Shown here piece by piece: positions 1 to 8,590 of a stretch of DNA of 64,000 nt; position 1 is the first letter of the stretch, and each line of letters begins with the position of its first letter. Source of the DNA: Halomarinibacterium sedimenti (lineage in GTDB: Bacteria > Bacteroidota > Bacteroidia > Flavobacteriales > Flavobacteriaceae); the NCBI RefSeq assembly GCF_019312585.1, contig NZ_JAHWDP010000001.1:806001-870000 (forward strand), in the 5' to 3' direction. Position numbers and translations under genes: made by a program. The notes below the pieces were generated by a model that saw only the letters and a list, made by a program, of their open reading frames with translations, did no database searches and was not told the origin of the DNA.

Positions 1-90
1 TCCTACTTCGTCTAGTGAAGCGGTAGCTTCAAAACCTGAAAGTTGTTGCTTTAAGATTGCTGAAACTTCAGCTGGTTTAACTTCTGCCAT
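1..90 (-). CDS. atpA: ATP synthase F1 subunit alpha, N-terminal fragment
   Basis: Only the first 30 codons are in the window; the gene runs off the left edge. The peptide begins MAEVKPAEVSAILKQQLSGF, the usual N-terminal helix of bacterial alpha subunits, which contacts the delta subunit. The ATG at 88-90 lies 38 bp beyond the atpH stop, and the order atpB-E-F-H-A identifies it. The alpha subunit forms the catalytic hexamer of F1 with beta. The nucleotide-binding motifs are outside the window, so identity rests on the N-terminus and gene order. Confidence 0.93.
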   Translation of the reverse strand, partial: MAEVKPAEVSAILKQQLSGFEATASLDEVG

Positions 91-128
91 TTTTTTGTAT
101 CTATGTTTTGGCTTAACGCCAAATGGTT

Positions 129-671
129 TTATAAACTTTTACTAAATTCTCTTTTTAAATTTCCTAATTGGTTTGCAATACTTGCATTGTATTGTAAATC
201 TCCTACACGAAGAATAAATCCTCCTATAATAGACTCATCTATTTCGTTTTCCAAAGTCACACTTTTGCTTCCTGTTAATTCTTCAACTTTAGCAAGCACT
301 TGCTTTTCTAAAGCTTCTGATAGAGGAACCGCAGTAGTAACCTTTGCACTTTTTACTCCTTTTGCATCATTGTACAAAGCAGTATAGGCATTTGCTACAT
401 TTCCTAGTTGATTGATTCTATGGTTTGAAATTAAAACCTCAATCAAAGAATGTGTCGCTTTGGACTGTGAATTAAATATTTTTAAAAGGGCTTCTTTTTT
501 ATCTTCTCCCTTAATTACTGGGCTTTGCAATACAACGCGAAGCTCTTTGCTATCTGCTAGGGTAGTAGATATGTCCTGCATATCTGCAAACACTTCCTTA
601 GCATTTCCTGCCTCAGTTGCTTGTTGCAAAACTGCTTTTGCATATCGAATTCCTGATTTGCTTCCGCTCAT
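129..671 (-). CDS. atpH: ATP synthase F1 subunit delta
   Basis: A 180-residue protein of normal length for the delta (OSCP) subunit, the peripheral-stalk cap that links the b subunit to the top of F1. The N-terminal half is the helical domain that binds the alpha N-terminus. The C-terminal half contains the conserved segment ending in IIGGFILRVGDLQYNASIAN and a final helix LGNLKREFSKSL, both typical of AtpH. It sits 7 bp after atpF and upstream of atpA, so it is co-transcribed with the Fo genes. Nothing unusual was seen. Confidence 0.96.
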   Translation of the reverse strand: MSGSKSGIRYAKAVLQQATEAGNAKEVFADMQDISTTLADSKELRVVLQSPVIKGEDKKEALLKIFNSQSKATHSLIEVLISNHRINQLGNVANAYTALYNDAKGVKSAKVTTAVPLSEALEKQVLAKVEELTGSKSVTLENEIDESIIGGFILRVGDLQYNASIANQLGNLKREFSKSL

Positions 672-678
672 TTCTTCC

Positions 679-1173
679 TTAGTTTAGTTTGGCATCACCC
701 AACATATCCTCTACCAATTTTAATTGCTTGTCTTTGTTGGATAGTTCTGCTTTTACTACTTTTTCAGCTATATCAAGAGAAAGATTAGCAACTTGTGCTT
801 TCAATTCAGAAATAGCAGCTTTCTTTTCAGTTTCAATTGCTGCTTGTGCATTGGCAATTAACTTGTCAGCCTTTACTTTTGCATCTTCTTCAGCATCGGC
901 AATCATTTTGGTCTTAATCTCTCTTGCTTCTTTTAATAACGTTTCTCTTTCGGCACGAGCTTCTTTTAAAATACGCTCATTATCTGCAGTAAGGTTTTCC
1001 ATTTCACGCTTCGCAGCTTCTGCGGCAGCAAGAGCATCTTTAATAGATTGCTCTCTTGTGTTCACCGAATTTAAAATAGGCTTCCAAGCAAACTTTTTAA
1101 GAATAAAAAGTAAGATCAAGAACGATATTCCTGTCCAAAAAATAAGTCCGAATTCTGGAGTAATTAATTCCAT
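679..1173 (-). CDS. atpF: ATP synthase Fo subunit b
   Basis: A 164-residue subunit b with one N-terminal membrane helix (about residues 8-27, LIFWTGISFLILLFILKKFA) followed by a long charged, Ala-rich amphipathic helix that forms the dimeric peripheral stalk. Length and layout match bacterial AtpF. The motif WKPILNSVNTREQSIKDAL after the membrane segment is typical of Bacteroidota b subunits. It lies 71 bp after atpE and 7 bp before atpH in the same operon. Confidence 0.96.
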   Translation of the reverse strand: MELITPEFGLIFWTGISFLILLFILKKFAWKPILNSVNTREQSIKDALAAAEAAKREMENLTADNERILKEARAERETLLKEAREIKTKMIADAEEDAKVKADKLIANAQAAIETEKKAAISELKAQVANLSLDIAEKVVKAELSNKDKQLKLVEDMLGDAKLN

Positions 1174-1244
1174 ACTTTTGTTTTAATCTAATTAATTAAA
1201 ATACAAAACTAGGCGCAACCAACCGTTGCGCCCTTGTTTATTGT

Positions 1245-1487
1245 TTATCCTGCAACAAGGAAAGATACTACCACACCAAAAAGTGCTACCGCCTCGATAA
1301 ATGCAATCAATACGATTGCAGAACCTTGCAGTTTTCCTTGCATCTCTGGTTGACGTGCCATGGCTTCCATAGCTGCCCCACCAATTTTACCTACACCGAT
1401 ACCACCACCAATGGCTGCAAGACCAGCTCCAATTGCTGCAAATGCTCCATAGTTTGCTACGGCTTCTTGTACTAATGCTAAACTCAT
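1245..1487 (-). CDS. atpE: ATP synthase Fo subunit c
   Basis: An 80-residue proteolipid with two membrane helices joined by the polar loop RQPEMQ. The ion-binding carboxylate in helix 2 is Glu65 (IAFIEAVALF). The extra ligands of sodium-binding c subunits (Gln in helix 1, Ser/Thr after the Glu) are not seen, so proton coupling is inferred. The glycine-rich helix 1 (IGAGLAAIGGGIGVGKIGGA) packs the c-ring. The gene lies between atpB and atpF as expected. Confidence 0.97.
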   Translation of the reverse strand: MSLALVQEAVANYGAFAAIGAGLAAIGGGIGVGKIGGAAMEAMARQPEMQGKLQGSAIVLIAFIEAVALFGVVVSFLVAG

Positions 1488-1509
1488 AGTTTATATATTT
1501 AAAAATTAA

Positions 1510-2601
1510 TTAATGTTCTTCTTCTAATGCTTGTCCAAAATACAATGCCGAAAGCATGGTAAATATATATGCCTGTATTGCCACTACTAAAACTTCAATA
1601 ACACTAATAAAAACTACAAACACCACAGAACCAACTCCTACAAAGTAGTTTTTGAAAATAAAGGTTAAGGAAATTAAACTTAGTACGATAATGTGTCCGG
1701 CAGTAATATTTGCGAACAAACGTATGGTTAAAGCTATGGGTTTAATAAACATCCCCATAAACTCAATGGGAGCAAGAAATAACTTCATGGGCACAGGTAA
1801 ACCTGGCATCCAAAGCATATGCTTCCAATAATATTTTTTACTACTAAATAAGGTAATGATAAATGTAAATAACGCTAAGGTTACTGTAAAAGCAATGTTA
1901 CCACTTAAGTTACTACTAAATGGGAAAAATGGAATTAGCCCTATTACATTATTAATCCAAATAAAGAAAAACAAAGTCAACAAAAATGGCATATAACGCC
2001 CATAATGTTTCTCTCCTATATTAGGTATAGCCACCTCATCTCTTATAAATAAGACAATGGGCTCCATAAACTTTCCTATTCCAGAGGGCATATTATTATT
2101 AGATCTTTTGTAAGATCTAGCACTTAGTAAGAAAATTAATAGAATAAATGCCATAGATAAAAACATCGAAAAGACGTTTTTAGTAATGGAAATATTAAGT
2201 GGCTTTTTTGCGTTTGTTGGGTGATGTTCCGCGTCGAATGCAACACTACTTGCACCTGCCTCTAATTGATAGATTTTTTCGTGAACATTAACGAATTTCA
2301 ATCCATTCTTCTCTACAATCGTTTTACCATCTATATCGTGATGAAATTCACTAGACATAAAAGTCACTAACCCATTTTCAGTCCATAAAATGATGGGTAA
2401 TGGAAGTGCTAAATCTCCTGCTATGTGAAAGCTATGACTATCTGTTATGTGATGGAAAATAAGTTCTTTCGTGTCAAATTCATCATCAGAAGTTGTTTCC
2501 TTTTCTTTAGAAATTGAACTTGCCTTAACAGCAAAAATTGAGAGTAAAAAAAATGCTCCTAAAAGGAGGTTTCTATTGATACTAAATTTCGTTGTTTTCA
2601 A
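1510..2601 (-). CDS. atpB: ATP synthase Fo subunit a, long N-terminal extension
   Basis: Subunit a forms the proton half-channels facing the c-ring. The essential arginine is R294 in LTIRLFANITAGH. At 363 residues it is about 90 longer than the E. coli protein. The extra part is an N-terminal signal-like hydrophobic stretch (about residues 11-27) followed by a His/Asp/Glu-rich segment (about 36-130, with HH and DHD-type clusters) that should lie in the periplasm. The core membrane region starts near residue 143. Long AtpB proteins of this sort are usual in flavobacteria as far as I know. A strong promoter lies just upstream (2633-2663), so atpB probably starts its own transcript inside the larger operon. 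Confidence 0.96.
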   Translation of the reverse strand: MKTTKFSINRNLLLGAFFLLSIFAVKASSISKEKETTSDDEFDTKELIFHHITDSHSFHIAGDLALPLPIILWTENGLVTFMSSEFHHDIDGKTIVEKNGLKFVNVHEKIYQLEAGASSVAFDAEHHPTNAKKPLNISITKNVFSMFLSMAFILLIFLLSARSYKRSNNNMPSGIGKFMEPIVLFIRDEVAIPNIGEKHYGRYMPFLLTLFFFIWINNVIGLIPFFPFSSNLSGNIAFTVTLALFTFIITLFSSKKYYWKHMLWMPGLPVPMKLFLAPIEFMGMFIKPIALTIRLFANITAGHIIVLSLISLTFIFKNYFVGVGSVVFVVFISVIEVLVVAIQAYIFTMLSALYFGQALEEEH

Positions 2602-2632
2602 TGTAGTGCTTTTGCGTTCCTGAAATTCGGTG

Positions 2633-2663
2633 CAAATGTACTAATAGTAAATGAATTGACAAA
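2633..2663 (-). promoter_or_regulatory. Bacteroidota-type promoter for atpB operon
   Basis: On the minus strand TTTG (2660-2663) is followed by exactly 19 bases and then TACATTTG (2633-2640). This is a full match to the Bacteroidota sigma-A consensus TTTG-N19-TAnnTTTG. The start codon of atpB is 31 bases downstream of the -7 element, leaving a short leader. No start site has been measured. Confidence 0.8.
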
Positions 2664-2670
2664 CCAAAAA

Positions 2671-3066
2671 TTACTTTGTTTTAGGAGCTTGAAAAAATTT
2701 ATTCAGGCTGAAGATTTCAAAAGCTAAAAACAAGAAATAGGGAATAAAAAAATTGATAGTTTCTGTTTTGGGATATTCAGATTTGCCTGTAAATAAAGGC
2801 AATAGAAAAACAATGGCTAATCCCATTTTAACCATGGTTAAAATAAGAAAAGTTTGATAGGTTTTTTCAGAAGCCTTTTCAAATTGTCTTTTTACGAAAA
2901 AATAAACAATGAAAGCTAACACCGAATTAAATAAATAAATGCTCCATAATGGAAAATAATATTCATTTTCTGAAGCAATCTGAAATAAAATATAGTAGTG
3001 AACAACATAGAGAAGCAAAGAAAACACAAACCATTTTCCTAAGAAACTAAGTACATCTTTATTCAT
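2671..3066 (-). CDS. DUF6168-type membrane protein beside ATP synthase genes
   Basis: A 131-residue protein with four predicted membrane helices (about residues 11-30, 41-59, 71-92 and 104-122). It fits the DUF6168 family found in Bacteroidota between atpZ and atpB. Position suggests an AtpI-like role in assembling the c-ring or inserting Fo, but no catalytic or binding motif is visible and this role is inference. It starts with ATG 6 bp after the atpZ stop. The atpB promoter lies in the gap downstream of its stop codon. Confidence 0.75.
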   Translation of the reverse strand: MNKDVLSFLGKWFVFSLLLYVVHYYILFQIASENEYYFPLWSIYLFNSVLAFIVYFFVKRQFEKASEKTYQTFLILTMVKMGLAIVFLLPLFTGKSEYPKTETINFFIPYFLFLAFEIFSLNKFFQAPKTK

Positions 3067-3072
3067 TTAATT

Positions 3073-3315
3073 CTATTTTTTTGAATCATTCCCAACTTGT
3101 CTTATGGCAATATAGGTCGCAATACCTACGGAGAGAAGGCTACAAACTATGGTAAAGACAGAATATTTATTTGGGAATTTCTCGTCCAATTTCACACCAC
3201 CATAGCAACCCATAGCGATGACAGCAATCATTTGAAACGCTATGCCAGAATACTTGGCGTAGTTATTAATTTTGCTGTTCGACTTTTGCTTTTTGAGATC
3301 GTTGGGTGCGGTCAA
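3073..3315 (-). CDS. atpZ: AtpZ/AtpI-family protein
   Basis: An 80-residue protein with two membrane helices (about residues 24-42 and 53-71). It contains the AtpZ-type segment SGIAFQMIAVIAMGCYGGVKLDE, and families of this kind help assemble the ATP synthase rotor or handle Mg/Ca. No ATG is available near the N-terminus. The first in-frame candidate is TTG at 3313-3315, which places the first 50 bases inside the bactofilin gene. A rarer start such as ATT a few codons later (KINNYAKYSG) cannot be excluded. The overlap suggests translational coupling with bactofilin. Confidence 0.8.
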   Translation of the reverse strand: MTAPNDLKKQKSNSKINNYAKYSGIAFQMIAVIAMGCYGGVKLDEKFPNKYSVFTIVCSLLSVGIATYIAIRQVGNDSKK

Positions 3316-3739
3316 ACGGATGGTTTTTTGCTTTTAAACTTTCGGAAATTTGTGTTTCTGGTATAGAGATATTTGCCTTTGGAGTTCCATGCATGGTACA
3401 CGTTGCGTTAAAAGTGGCACCTGGTTCAACAGATAGTTTCCCTACAATTACTTCTCCTTCAATATGTGCAGTTGCCTTTAAAGTAAGTGTTCCTGAAACA
3501 TTTAAATTTCCTTCAAATTTTCCTTCAATATCTGCATCATCACAAATTAATTTTCCTTTTATACTTCCTGATTTTCCTAAAACAATTTTTGAAGGCTTAC
3601 TAATATTCCCTTCAATAGTTCCGTCTATTCTAAAAAACCCATTAGAAATAATATCCCCTTTTAGTTGGGTTCCTTCGTTTATTCTATTTTGACTACTAGT
3701 TGGTTCCATACTGTTCTTGTTTTTTTTGTCTGAAAACAT
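3266..3739 (-). CDS. bactofilin (polymer-forming cytoskeletal protein)
   Basis: A 157-residue bactofilin. A short polar N-terminus (about 1-25) is followed by the beta-helical DUF583 core (about 28-125), with regular turns such as GNISKPSKIVLGKSGSIKG and DIEGKFEGNLNVSGTLTL, and then a charged, disordered tail. Bactofilins polymerise without nucleotide and scaffold envelope or peptidoglycan enzymes at the inner membrane. It lies 6 bp after sprE and overlaps atpZ. The tail has Lys/Arg/Gln-rich composition typical of the family. Confidence 0.93.
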   Translation of the reverse strand: MFSDKKNKNSMEPTSSQNRINEGTQLKGDIISNGFFRIDGTIEGNISKPSKIVLGKSGSIKGKLICDDADIEGKFEGNLNVSGTLTLKATAHIEGEVIVGKLSVEPGATFNATCTMHGTPKANISIPETQISESLKAKNHPFDRTQRSQKAKVEQQN

Positions 3740-3745
3740 AGGTTG

Positions 3746-6319
3746 CTATTTTTGGGGATTACTGTTTTCTTCAGTTATTTTATCTGTATTTAAATAGGAA
3801 TCCAAATTCTTATGAATTTGAATGATTTTGTAATTAGCCGATGCTATTTCAAAAAATGGCTGTTTTATTTTATATTTTTTATTTTCTTTTAATACTTCGG
3901 CAAACCCTCTTCCACCCAATCGCGTGTTTAATCCATGAATAATCACGAAATAGGTTGAAGGATTGTAGTAATCTAATGAAATACTCATATTGTTTTCATA
4001 GTGGTATTCTACTATAGCATCATTTAGTTTTTTCTCAAGTTTCTTGGCGTTTTCAAGATCACTCGCGTTGAAGGTATAAACAATTTTCCAAGTAGTTGCA
4101 TCTTTATCCTCGATAAAACTATTTACTGCTATTTTCGGTAAAACCTTGGTGTAAATTTCTTGGGCATCCTTTCCTTCTTGAGCCAATGGATAATTAAGCG
4201 CTACAAAATTCACTGCTTTTTTATAGGCTTCAAAGCCATCTCTTCTTCCTAGGGCTGTTGCTTTTAGCATTTCTAATTTGGGAACGATATCGTTTCCATT
4301 ATAAATAATGAGAAACTCATCGCAAGTTGCAATTACGTAATCGTAATTAGAGGCTTCAAATTCGGCATAAAGCGCCTTATACTTAAACTCTGGGCTAGAT
4401 TCGTCGGTCTCCAATTGTGTATTTGGATTTCTTAGAATTTCGGCATATCGAGAAGTTGAATGATTGTTTAATATATCATTCTTCCACTTATCCGCTTCCG
4501 CTTTATTTCCTAATAAATCGTAAATCTTGTATAAATTATACTTCGAAGGAAGTACTAAACGCTCTTCCGGACCAAATCCTAAAAGTTTTTCTAATCTATT
4601 TGTTGCCAATCCATACTCTCTAAATTTTTCCTTATAAATCAGCCCCAATTGGTAATAGGCAAAATTACGATCTTTAGTTAGGCTATCTATTACTTTCTCA
4701 TCTGTAGGAATAGTGGCTATATAGGTTTGAGGGTTTAATAATTCACTTTGAGTTGCGCCATCGATTGCAGACTCAATTACATTGTTTTCTTCTTGGGTAA
4801 TAGCATTATTATTGTTTGACATCCTCCAATTATCTTGAAGCTTTCGTGTTCCCCAAATTTTTCTAAACTCTTCTCTACCATAGGCGACCGTTGAGCTATT
4901 ATAAAAATAAAACGCACCACCTTCATTTGCCTCACTATTCTTGCTTGTATTCTTTTTGTAAAATTCTTTGTTTGCTATTTGCTGCTCTTCTTTAATTTTT
5001 GCGATGGAATCTTGACGTATTTGTTCTTGTAAATTCTTTGTGTATTCTGAAAAATACGCCATTTGTTGAAATTCTGACATCCCAGCCAGTCTTAGAATCG
5101 AATCATTTCTTGTGGCAATATCTTCATACTTAATAACATCCGCTAGATTGTCAAGTTTCTTCTTCATACGTCTCCAAGGGCGAGAATTTTCAGGAAGAAA
5201 GGCAAGCGTACTATCGTAATACTTTCCAGCAGTTCTGTAAAGTGCTCTATCGAAGCTTATTTCTGCCAACGTAGAGTAATTCAAAGCCTGTAAGGGGTCA
5301 TTTTCTAAATATTTCTTTATAGACTTATTGTAGTAAATGATAGCCGTATCTACATTTTTTGTGTTTCGATAATATTCCCCAAATTGATTGTAAATAAGGT
5401 CTAAAAAAGGTCTGTTTTCACGATTCTTCTCCAAATCCTGTAGCAATTCTAAAAAGGCAACCTTATCTCCTTTTTCATAATCGAAATTTCGTGCAATTTC
5501 CATATAGGAATTGAGCATATAAGTTCGAGGAGATTTTCTGTTTAATTCAATCACTTCTTGAAAGGCCATGTTGGCACTATCTTTTTCTCCAAGCCGATTA
5601 TAAATCTGTCCTTTAATGTACGTATATCTTCCTTTTAATTCGTTGTCTCGAACATATTCTGAAGCAGTTTTAATCAGCGGTAATGCTGCTTCCAAAGTAT
5701 CAAGGTTAATATAAGCTTGAGCCATAATTGCCGAAGCATCTGCCAAGTCTTCCACTTCCAACCCTTCCTTTTCAATCAACTCAGCTAATTCCTCAAGGGC
5801 TCCTTCTTCATTCCCCATTCTAATGTTGGTTTTCGCCTTCCACATTCTGGCTTCATTCACATTATTACTGGTGGCATAACGGTTTAGAATAAAGTTGAAA
5901 GCATCCTGAGCAGGGACAAAACGCTCGTCAAAATAACGAGCTTTTCCCAATAGCATATAGGCTTCGTCTATTTGCGGATTGTATTCTTTTCCATCAATGT
6001 AAATAGAGTGTTTTTGAATAGCTTTTGCGGCTTTTTCTTCGGCTCTATTAAATTTTGGATTGGTTTGTTCTCCTGGTTTAGTGAATTCCTCCTTAAGCTC
6101 TATACGTTCCACTGGAAGAATTTCCCAAAAATTATCTCGGTAAGTTAGTGCTAACTCTTCTTTCCCTTCTGCCAAAGCCACATCGCCATTATAAATAGCA
6201 TTGTACTCCGCAGTAACGGCGTGATAATTTCTGCTTAAAAAAGTATTTTTCTTTCGGGAGCAAGCTGCAAAAAGTAATACAGCGAGTAAAAAAATGGTAA
6301 TTTTATGTAAGCGCTTCAA
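3746..6319 (-). CDS. sprE: type IX secretion system lipoprotein SprE/PorW
   Basis: An 857-residue lipoprotein with signal peptide and lipobox LLFAAC (lipidated Cys20). TPR-like helical repeats fill the rest (for example EAYMLLGKARYFDERFVPAQDAF, cited here only as positions about 118-140). Length, lipobox and repeat architecture match SprE of Flavobacterium and PorW of Porphyromonas, which are needed for the type IX secretion system and gliding. The protein should sit in the periplasm attached to a membrane. It heads the run sprE-bactofilin-atpZ-DUF6168-atpB. It is also possible that this is a generic TPR lipoprotein, but the N-terminal region after the lipobox (NYHAVTAEYNAIYNGDVAL) is characteristic of the SprE group. 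Confidence 0.85.
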   Translation of the reverse strand: MKRLHKITIFLLAVLLFAACSRKKNTFLSRNYHAVTAEYNAIYNGDVALAEGKEELALTYRDNFWEILPVERIELKEEFTKPGEQTNPKFNRAEEKAAKAIQKHSIYIDGKEYNPQIDEAYMLLGKARYFDERFVPAQDAFNFILNRYATSNNVNEARMWKAKTNIRMGNEEGALEELAELIEKEGLEVEDLADASAIMAQAYINLDTLEAALPLIKTASEYVRDNELKGRYTYIKGQIYNRLGEKDSANMAFQEVIELNRKSPRTYMLNSYMEIARNFDYEKGDKVAFLELLQDLEKNRENRPFLDLIYNQFGEYYRNTKNVDTAIIYYNKSIKKYLENDPLQALNYSTLAEISFDRALYRTAGKYYDSTLAFLPENSRPWRRMKKKLDNLADVIKYEDIATRNDSILRLAGMSEFQQMAYFSEYTKNLQEQIRQDSIAKIKEEQQIANKEFYKKNTSKNSEANEGGAFYFYNSSTVAYGREEFRKIWGTRKLQDNWRMSNNNNAITQEENNVIESAIDGATQSELLNPQTYIATIPTDEKVIDSLTKDRNFAYYQLGLIYKEKFREYGLATNRLEKLLGFGPEERLVLPSKYNLYKIYDLLGNKAEADKWKNDILNNHSTSRYAEILRNPNTQLETDESSPEFKYKALYAEFEASNYDYVIATCDEFLIIYNGNDIVPKLEMLKATALGRRDGFEAYKKAVNFVALNYPLAQEGKDAQEIYTKVLPKIAVNSFIEDKDATTWKIVYTFNASDLENAKKLEKKLNDAIVEYHYENNMSISLDYYNPSTYFVIIHGLNTRLGGRGFAEVLKENKKYKIKQPFFEIASANYKIIQIHKNLDSYLNTDKITEENSNPQK

Positions 6320-6486
6320 AATTCTTTCAGTTTGTATAATAAAGTAACTTAAAACCTTTGTTTTTAGTATCTAAAGATAGCTAAAGGAGGGTAAAAATAC
6401 ACTTCTTTTTTGTAACTGTAAGTTTTTGATAAGAAAAATAGCCCGCTTTCATTCAATTTTAGGATGGTTGTAGAAATTATCCTTTG

Positions 6487-6494
6487 TATTTTTG
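6487..6494 (+). promoter_or_regulatory. -7 element TATTTTTG upstream of PaaE-like gene
   Basis: TATTTTTG fits TAnnTTTG and ends 15 bases before the ATG at 6510. A TTG at 6468-6470 gives a 16-base spacer, slightly short. Its position shows that a longer reading from TTG 6492 would start inside the promoter. Confidence 0.6.
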
Positions 6495-6509
6495 CGACAA
6501 ATTTTTGCA

Positions 6510-7559
6510 ATGAATACTTTTTACCCCTTATCAATTTCTGAAATAAAAAAAGAAACCCGAAACGCGGTTTCAATTACTTTTCATATTCCTGAAAACTTGA
6601 AAGAAACCTTCAAATTTACAGCGGGACAATACCTCAACATAAAACATACCCTCAACGGAAAAGAATTGAGAAGATCCTATTCTTTATGTAGTGAAGTGGA
6701 TAGCAATACTTGGAAAATTGGAGTTAAAAAAGTAGAAGGCGGAGCTTTTTCGGTATTTGCCAATGATGTTTTAAAAGTGGAGGATTCCCTTGAAGTCATG
6801 CCGCCACAAGGGCATTTTTTACTAAAGACAAATGCCGAAAATAACAACGCCTATTTGGCATTTGTAGCGGGTAGTGGAATCACTCCAGTTATGTCCATGA
6901 TTAAAACGGTTTTAAAAAAAGAGCCACACTCTACTTTTGTTTTAGCATACGGAAATCAGAGTAAGTCTGAAACCATGTTTTATACGGAATTAGAAAGTCT
7001 AAGAGCACAATATTCTAATAGACTTAACATTGAATACTTCTTTAGCCGTGAAAGTGTAGAAGGAACATTCTTTGGAAGAATTGAAAAATCGATGGTTAAT
7101 TTTCTGCTGAAAAATAAATATAAAGACATCGATTTTCATTCGTATTATCTATGCGGTCCCGAGGAAATGATTTTTGAAGTGAAAGACACTTTAATTGAAA
7201 AAAATATTGCGGAAAAGGATATCCACTTCGAATTGTTTACCTCAACAGAGCAGGGAACGCTTACCGAAACTCACGACGGAAATACTAGCATTACCATTAC
7301 GTTAGACGATGAGACTAAAACCTTTGTTATGTCTCAAGAAAAAAGCGTTTTAGACGCTGCATTGGCTGAAGATTTAGACGCCCCATACAGTTGCCAAGGC
7401 GGAATTTGTAGCACGTGTATTGCCCGCGTAAAAGAGGGAAAAGTAGAAATGCGGAAAAACCAAATTTTAACCGATAGCGAACTGGAAGAGGGGCTCATTT
7501 TAACGTGCCAATCGCACCCCACAACCCCTACTTTGGTAGTGGATTATGACGATGTTTAA
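6510..7559 (+). CDS. PaaE-like ferredoxin-NADP reductase with C-terminal 2Fe-2S domain
   Basis: A 349-residue three-domain electron-transfer protein. The FAD domain has RSYS (residues 55-58). The NAD(P)H domain has GSGITP (121-126) and CGPEEM (215-220). The C-terminal plant-type 2Fe-2S ferredoxin has ligands C295, C300, C303 and C333 (CX4CX2CX29C). It resembles PaaE, the reductase of phenylacetyl-CoA epoxidase, but no paaABCD genes are nearby, so the electron acceptor is unknown. I start it at ATG 6510, because the upstream TTG (6492) lies in the promoter. It converges on the GT9 gene with a 4-bp overlap. Confidence 0.9.
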   Translation: MNTFYPLSISEIKKETRNAVSITFHIPENLKETFKFTAGQYLNIKHTLNGKELRRSYSLCSEVDSNTWKIGVKKVEGGAFSVFANDVLKVEDSLEVMPPQGHFLLKTNAENNNAYLAFVAGSGITPVMSMIKTVLKKEPHSTFVLAYGNQSKSETMFYTELESLRAQYSNRLNIEYFFSRESVEGTFFGRIEKSMVNFLLKNKYKDIDFHSYYLCGPEEMIFEVKDTLIEKNIAEKDIHFELFTSTEQGTLTETHDGNTSITITLDDETKTFVMSQEKSVLDAALAEDLDAPYSCQGGICSTCIARVKEGKVEMRKNQILTDSELEEGLILTCQSHPTTPTLVVDYDDV

Positions 7560-8584
7560 TCAAGTAGTTTTTTAATTTTTTCTATTACGGCTAATGGTTC
7601 GATGGACTCCATCACATTTTCGTATCCAGTAGGGTATTTATTTCCATACACCGAAGTGGGTAATAAGGGGTATTTTTCAACATCAGAAACAAGTTGGTTT
7701 TCCATAGGTTGATGAAACGGGACAAAGCCTGTAAACGGATGGGTCACTCCCCAAAGCGTTATTACGGGAATGCCATACATGGCCGCCAAATGCCCATTGC
7801 CGCTGTCCATAGACACCATGACATCTAAATTTGAAATAAGTGCCAATTCTTCTTCCAAAGAAAACATTCCTGCGGTATTTATAATAGTATTTGAGTTTAA
7901 CACTAACGTCTCTAGTGCATTTTTCTCTTCAAGGCTTCCAAAGAGAAACATTTGATATTCGTTGGTAGCTTCCAACGTCTGTATGACCTCTTTCATTAAA
8001 TCCAATGGATACATCTTACTTTGATACGCCGCAAAAGGAGCTATGCCAATTCGTTTTTTTGAAGTAATCTTCTCAGAAATTTTAGCAGGCCAAGGTTTTC
8101 TTTTCAAAAAAAGAGGGGACTGTAAATCCAACGCATAACCTAATTTTCTGAATACATCAGCGTAGCGTTCATGTGTAGATTTAATAGGTTTTAATGGTTT
8201 TCCACTAGCCTTTGTAATAGCTTTTTTTTCAGCGCGTCCTTTATCAATTTTCGCTACTTTAATCGAAAAAGAAGTAAAATAACGCCTCATAACTTTCGTG
8301 CGAATGACATTATGTAAATCGGCTACAGCTGTTATATGCTGTTTTTTTGCCTGCTTTGCTAGCTTAACAATGCCTACTAATCCTTTGTGAGCTCCTTTCA
8401 CATCGGCTTCCAAAAAGGAAATATTGGGAATGTCGTCAAAAAAGGGTTTAAATAGCTTTCGAGAAATTACTGTAAGTTGAAGGTCTGGGTAGGCTTCCAC
8501 TAATTTGAGCAACACGGGAACCGTCATGGCAACATCTCCCATGGCTGAGAGACGAATAACCAATATGTGTGCGGGAGGTTTCAC
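7556..8584 (-). CDS. glycosyltransferase family 9 (heptosyltransferase-like)
   Basis: A 342-residue GT9 protein. The N-terminus ILVIRLSAMGDVAMTVPVL is the family signature (RxSxxGD for acceptor/active site). The C-terminal segment SMDSGNGHLAAMYGIPVITL is the conserved donor-binding motif DSGxxHLAA. It should act at the cytoplasmic face of the inner membrane, adding a heptose or other sugar to lipid A core. The DUF4254 gene lies 6 bp upstream on the same strand, a pairing I know from other Bacteroidota. The sugar transferred cannot be told from sequence. Confidence 0.9.
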   Translation of the reverse strand: MKPPAHILVIRLSAMGDVAMTVPVLLKLVEAYPDLQLTVISRKLFKPFFDDIPNISFLEADVKGAHKGLVGIVKLAKQAKKQHITAVADLHNVIRTKVMRRYFTSFSIKVAKIDKGRAEKKAITKASGKPLKPIKSTHERYADVFRKLGYALDLQSPLFLKRKPWPAKISEKITSKKRIGIAPFAAYQSKMYPLDLMKEVIQTLEATNEYQMFLFGSLEEKNALETLVLNSNTIINTAGMFSLEEELALISNLDVMVSMDSGNGHLAAMYGIPVITLWGVTHPFTGFVPFHQPMENQLVSDVEKYPLLPTSVYGNKYPTGYENVMESIEPLAVIEKIKKLLD

Positions 8585-8590
8585 CCAAGT

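Noticed and set aside
6364-6573. A 69-codon minus-strand ORF near 6364-6573
   Set aside because: It overlaps the reductase start and its promoter, has no family-like sequence, and is likely a shadow reading.
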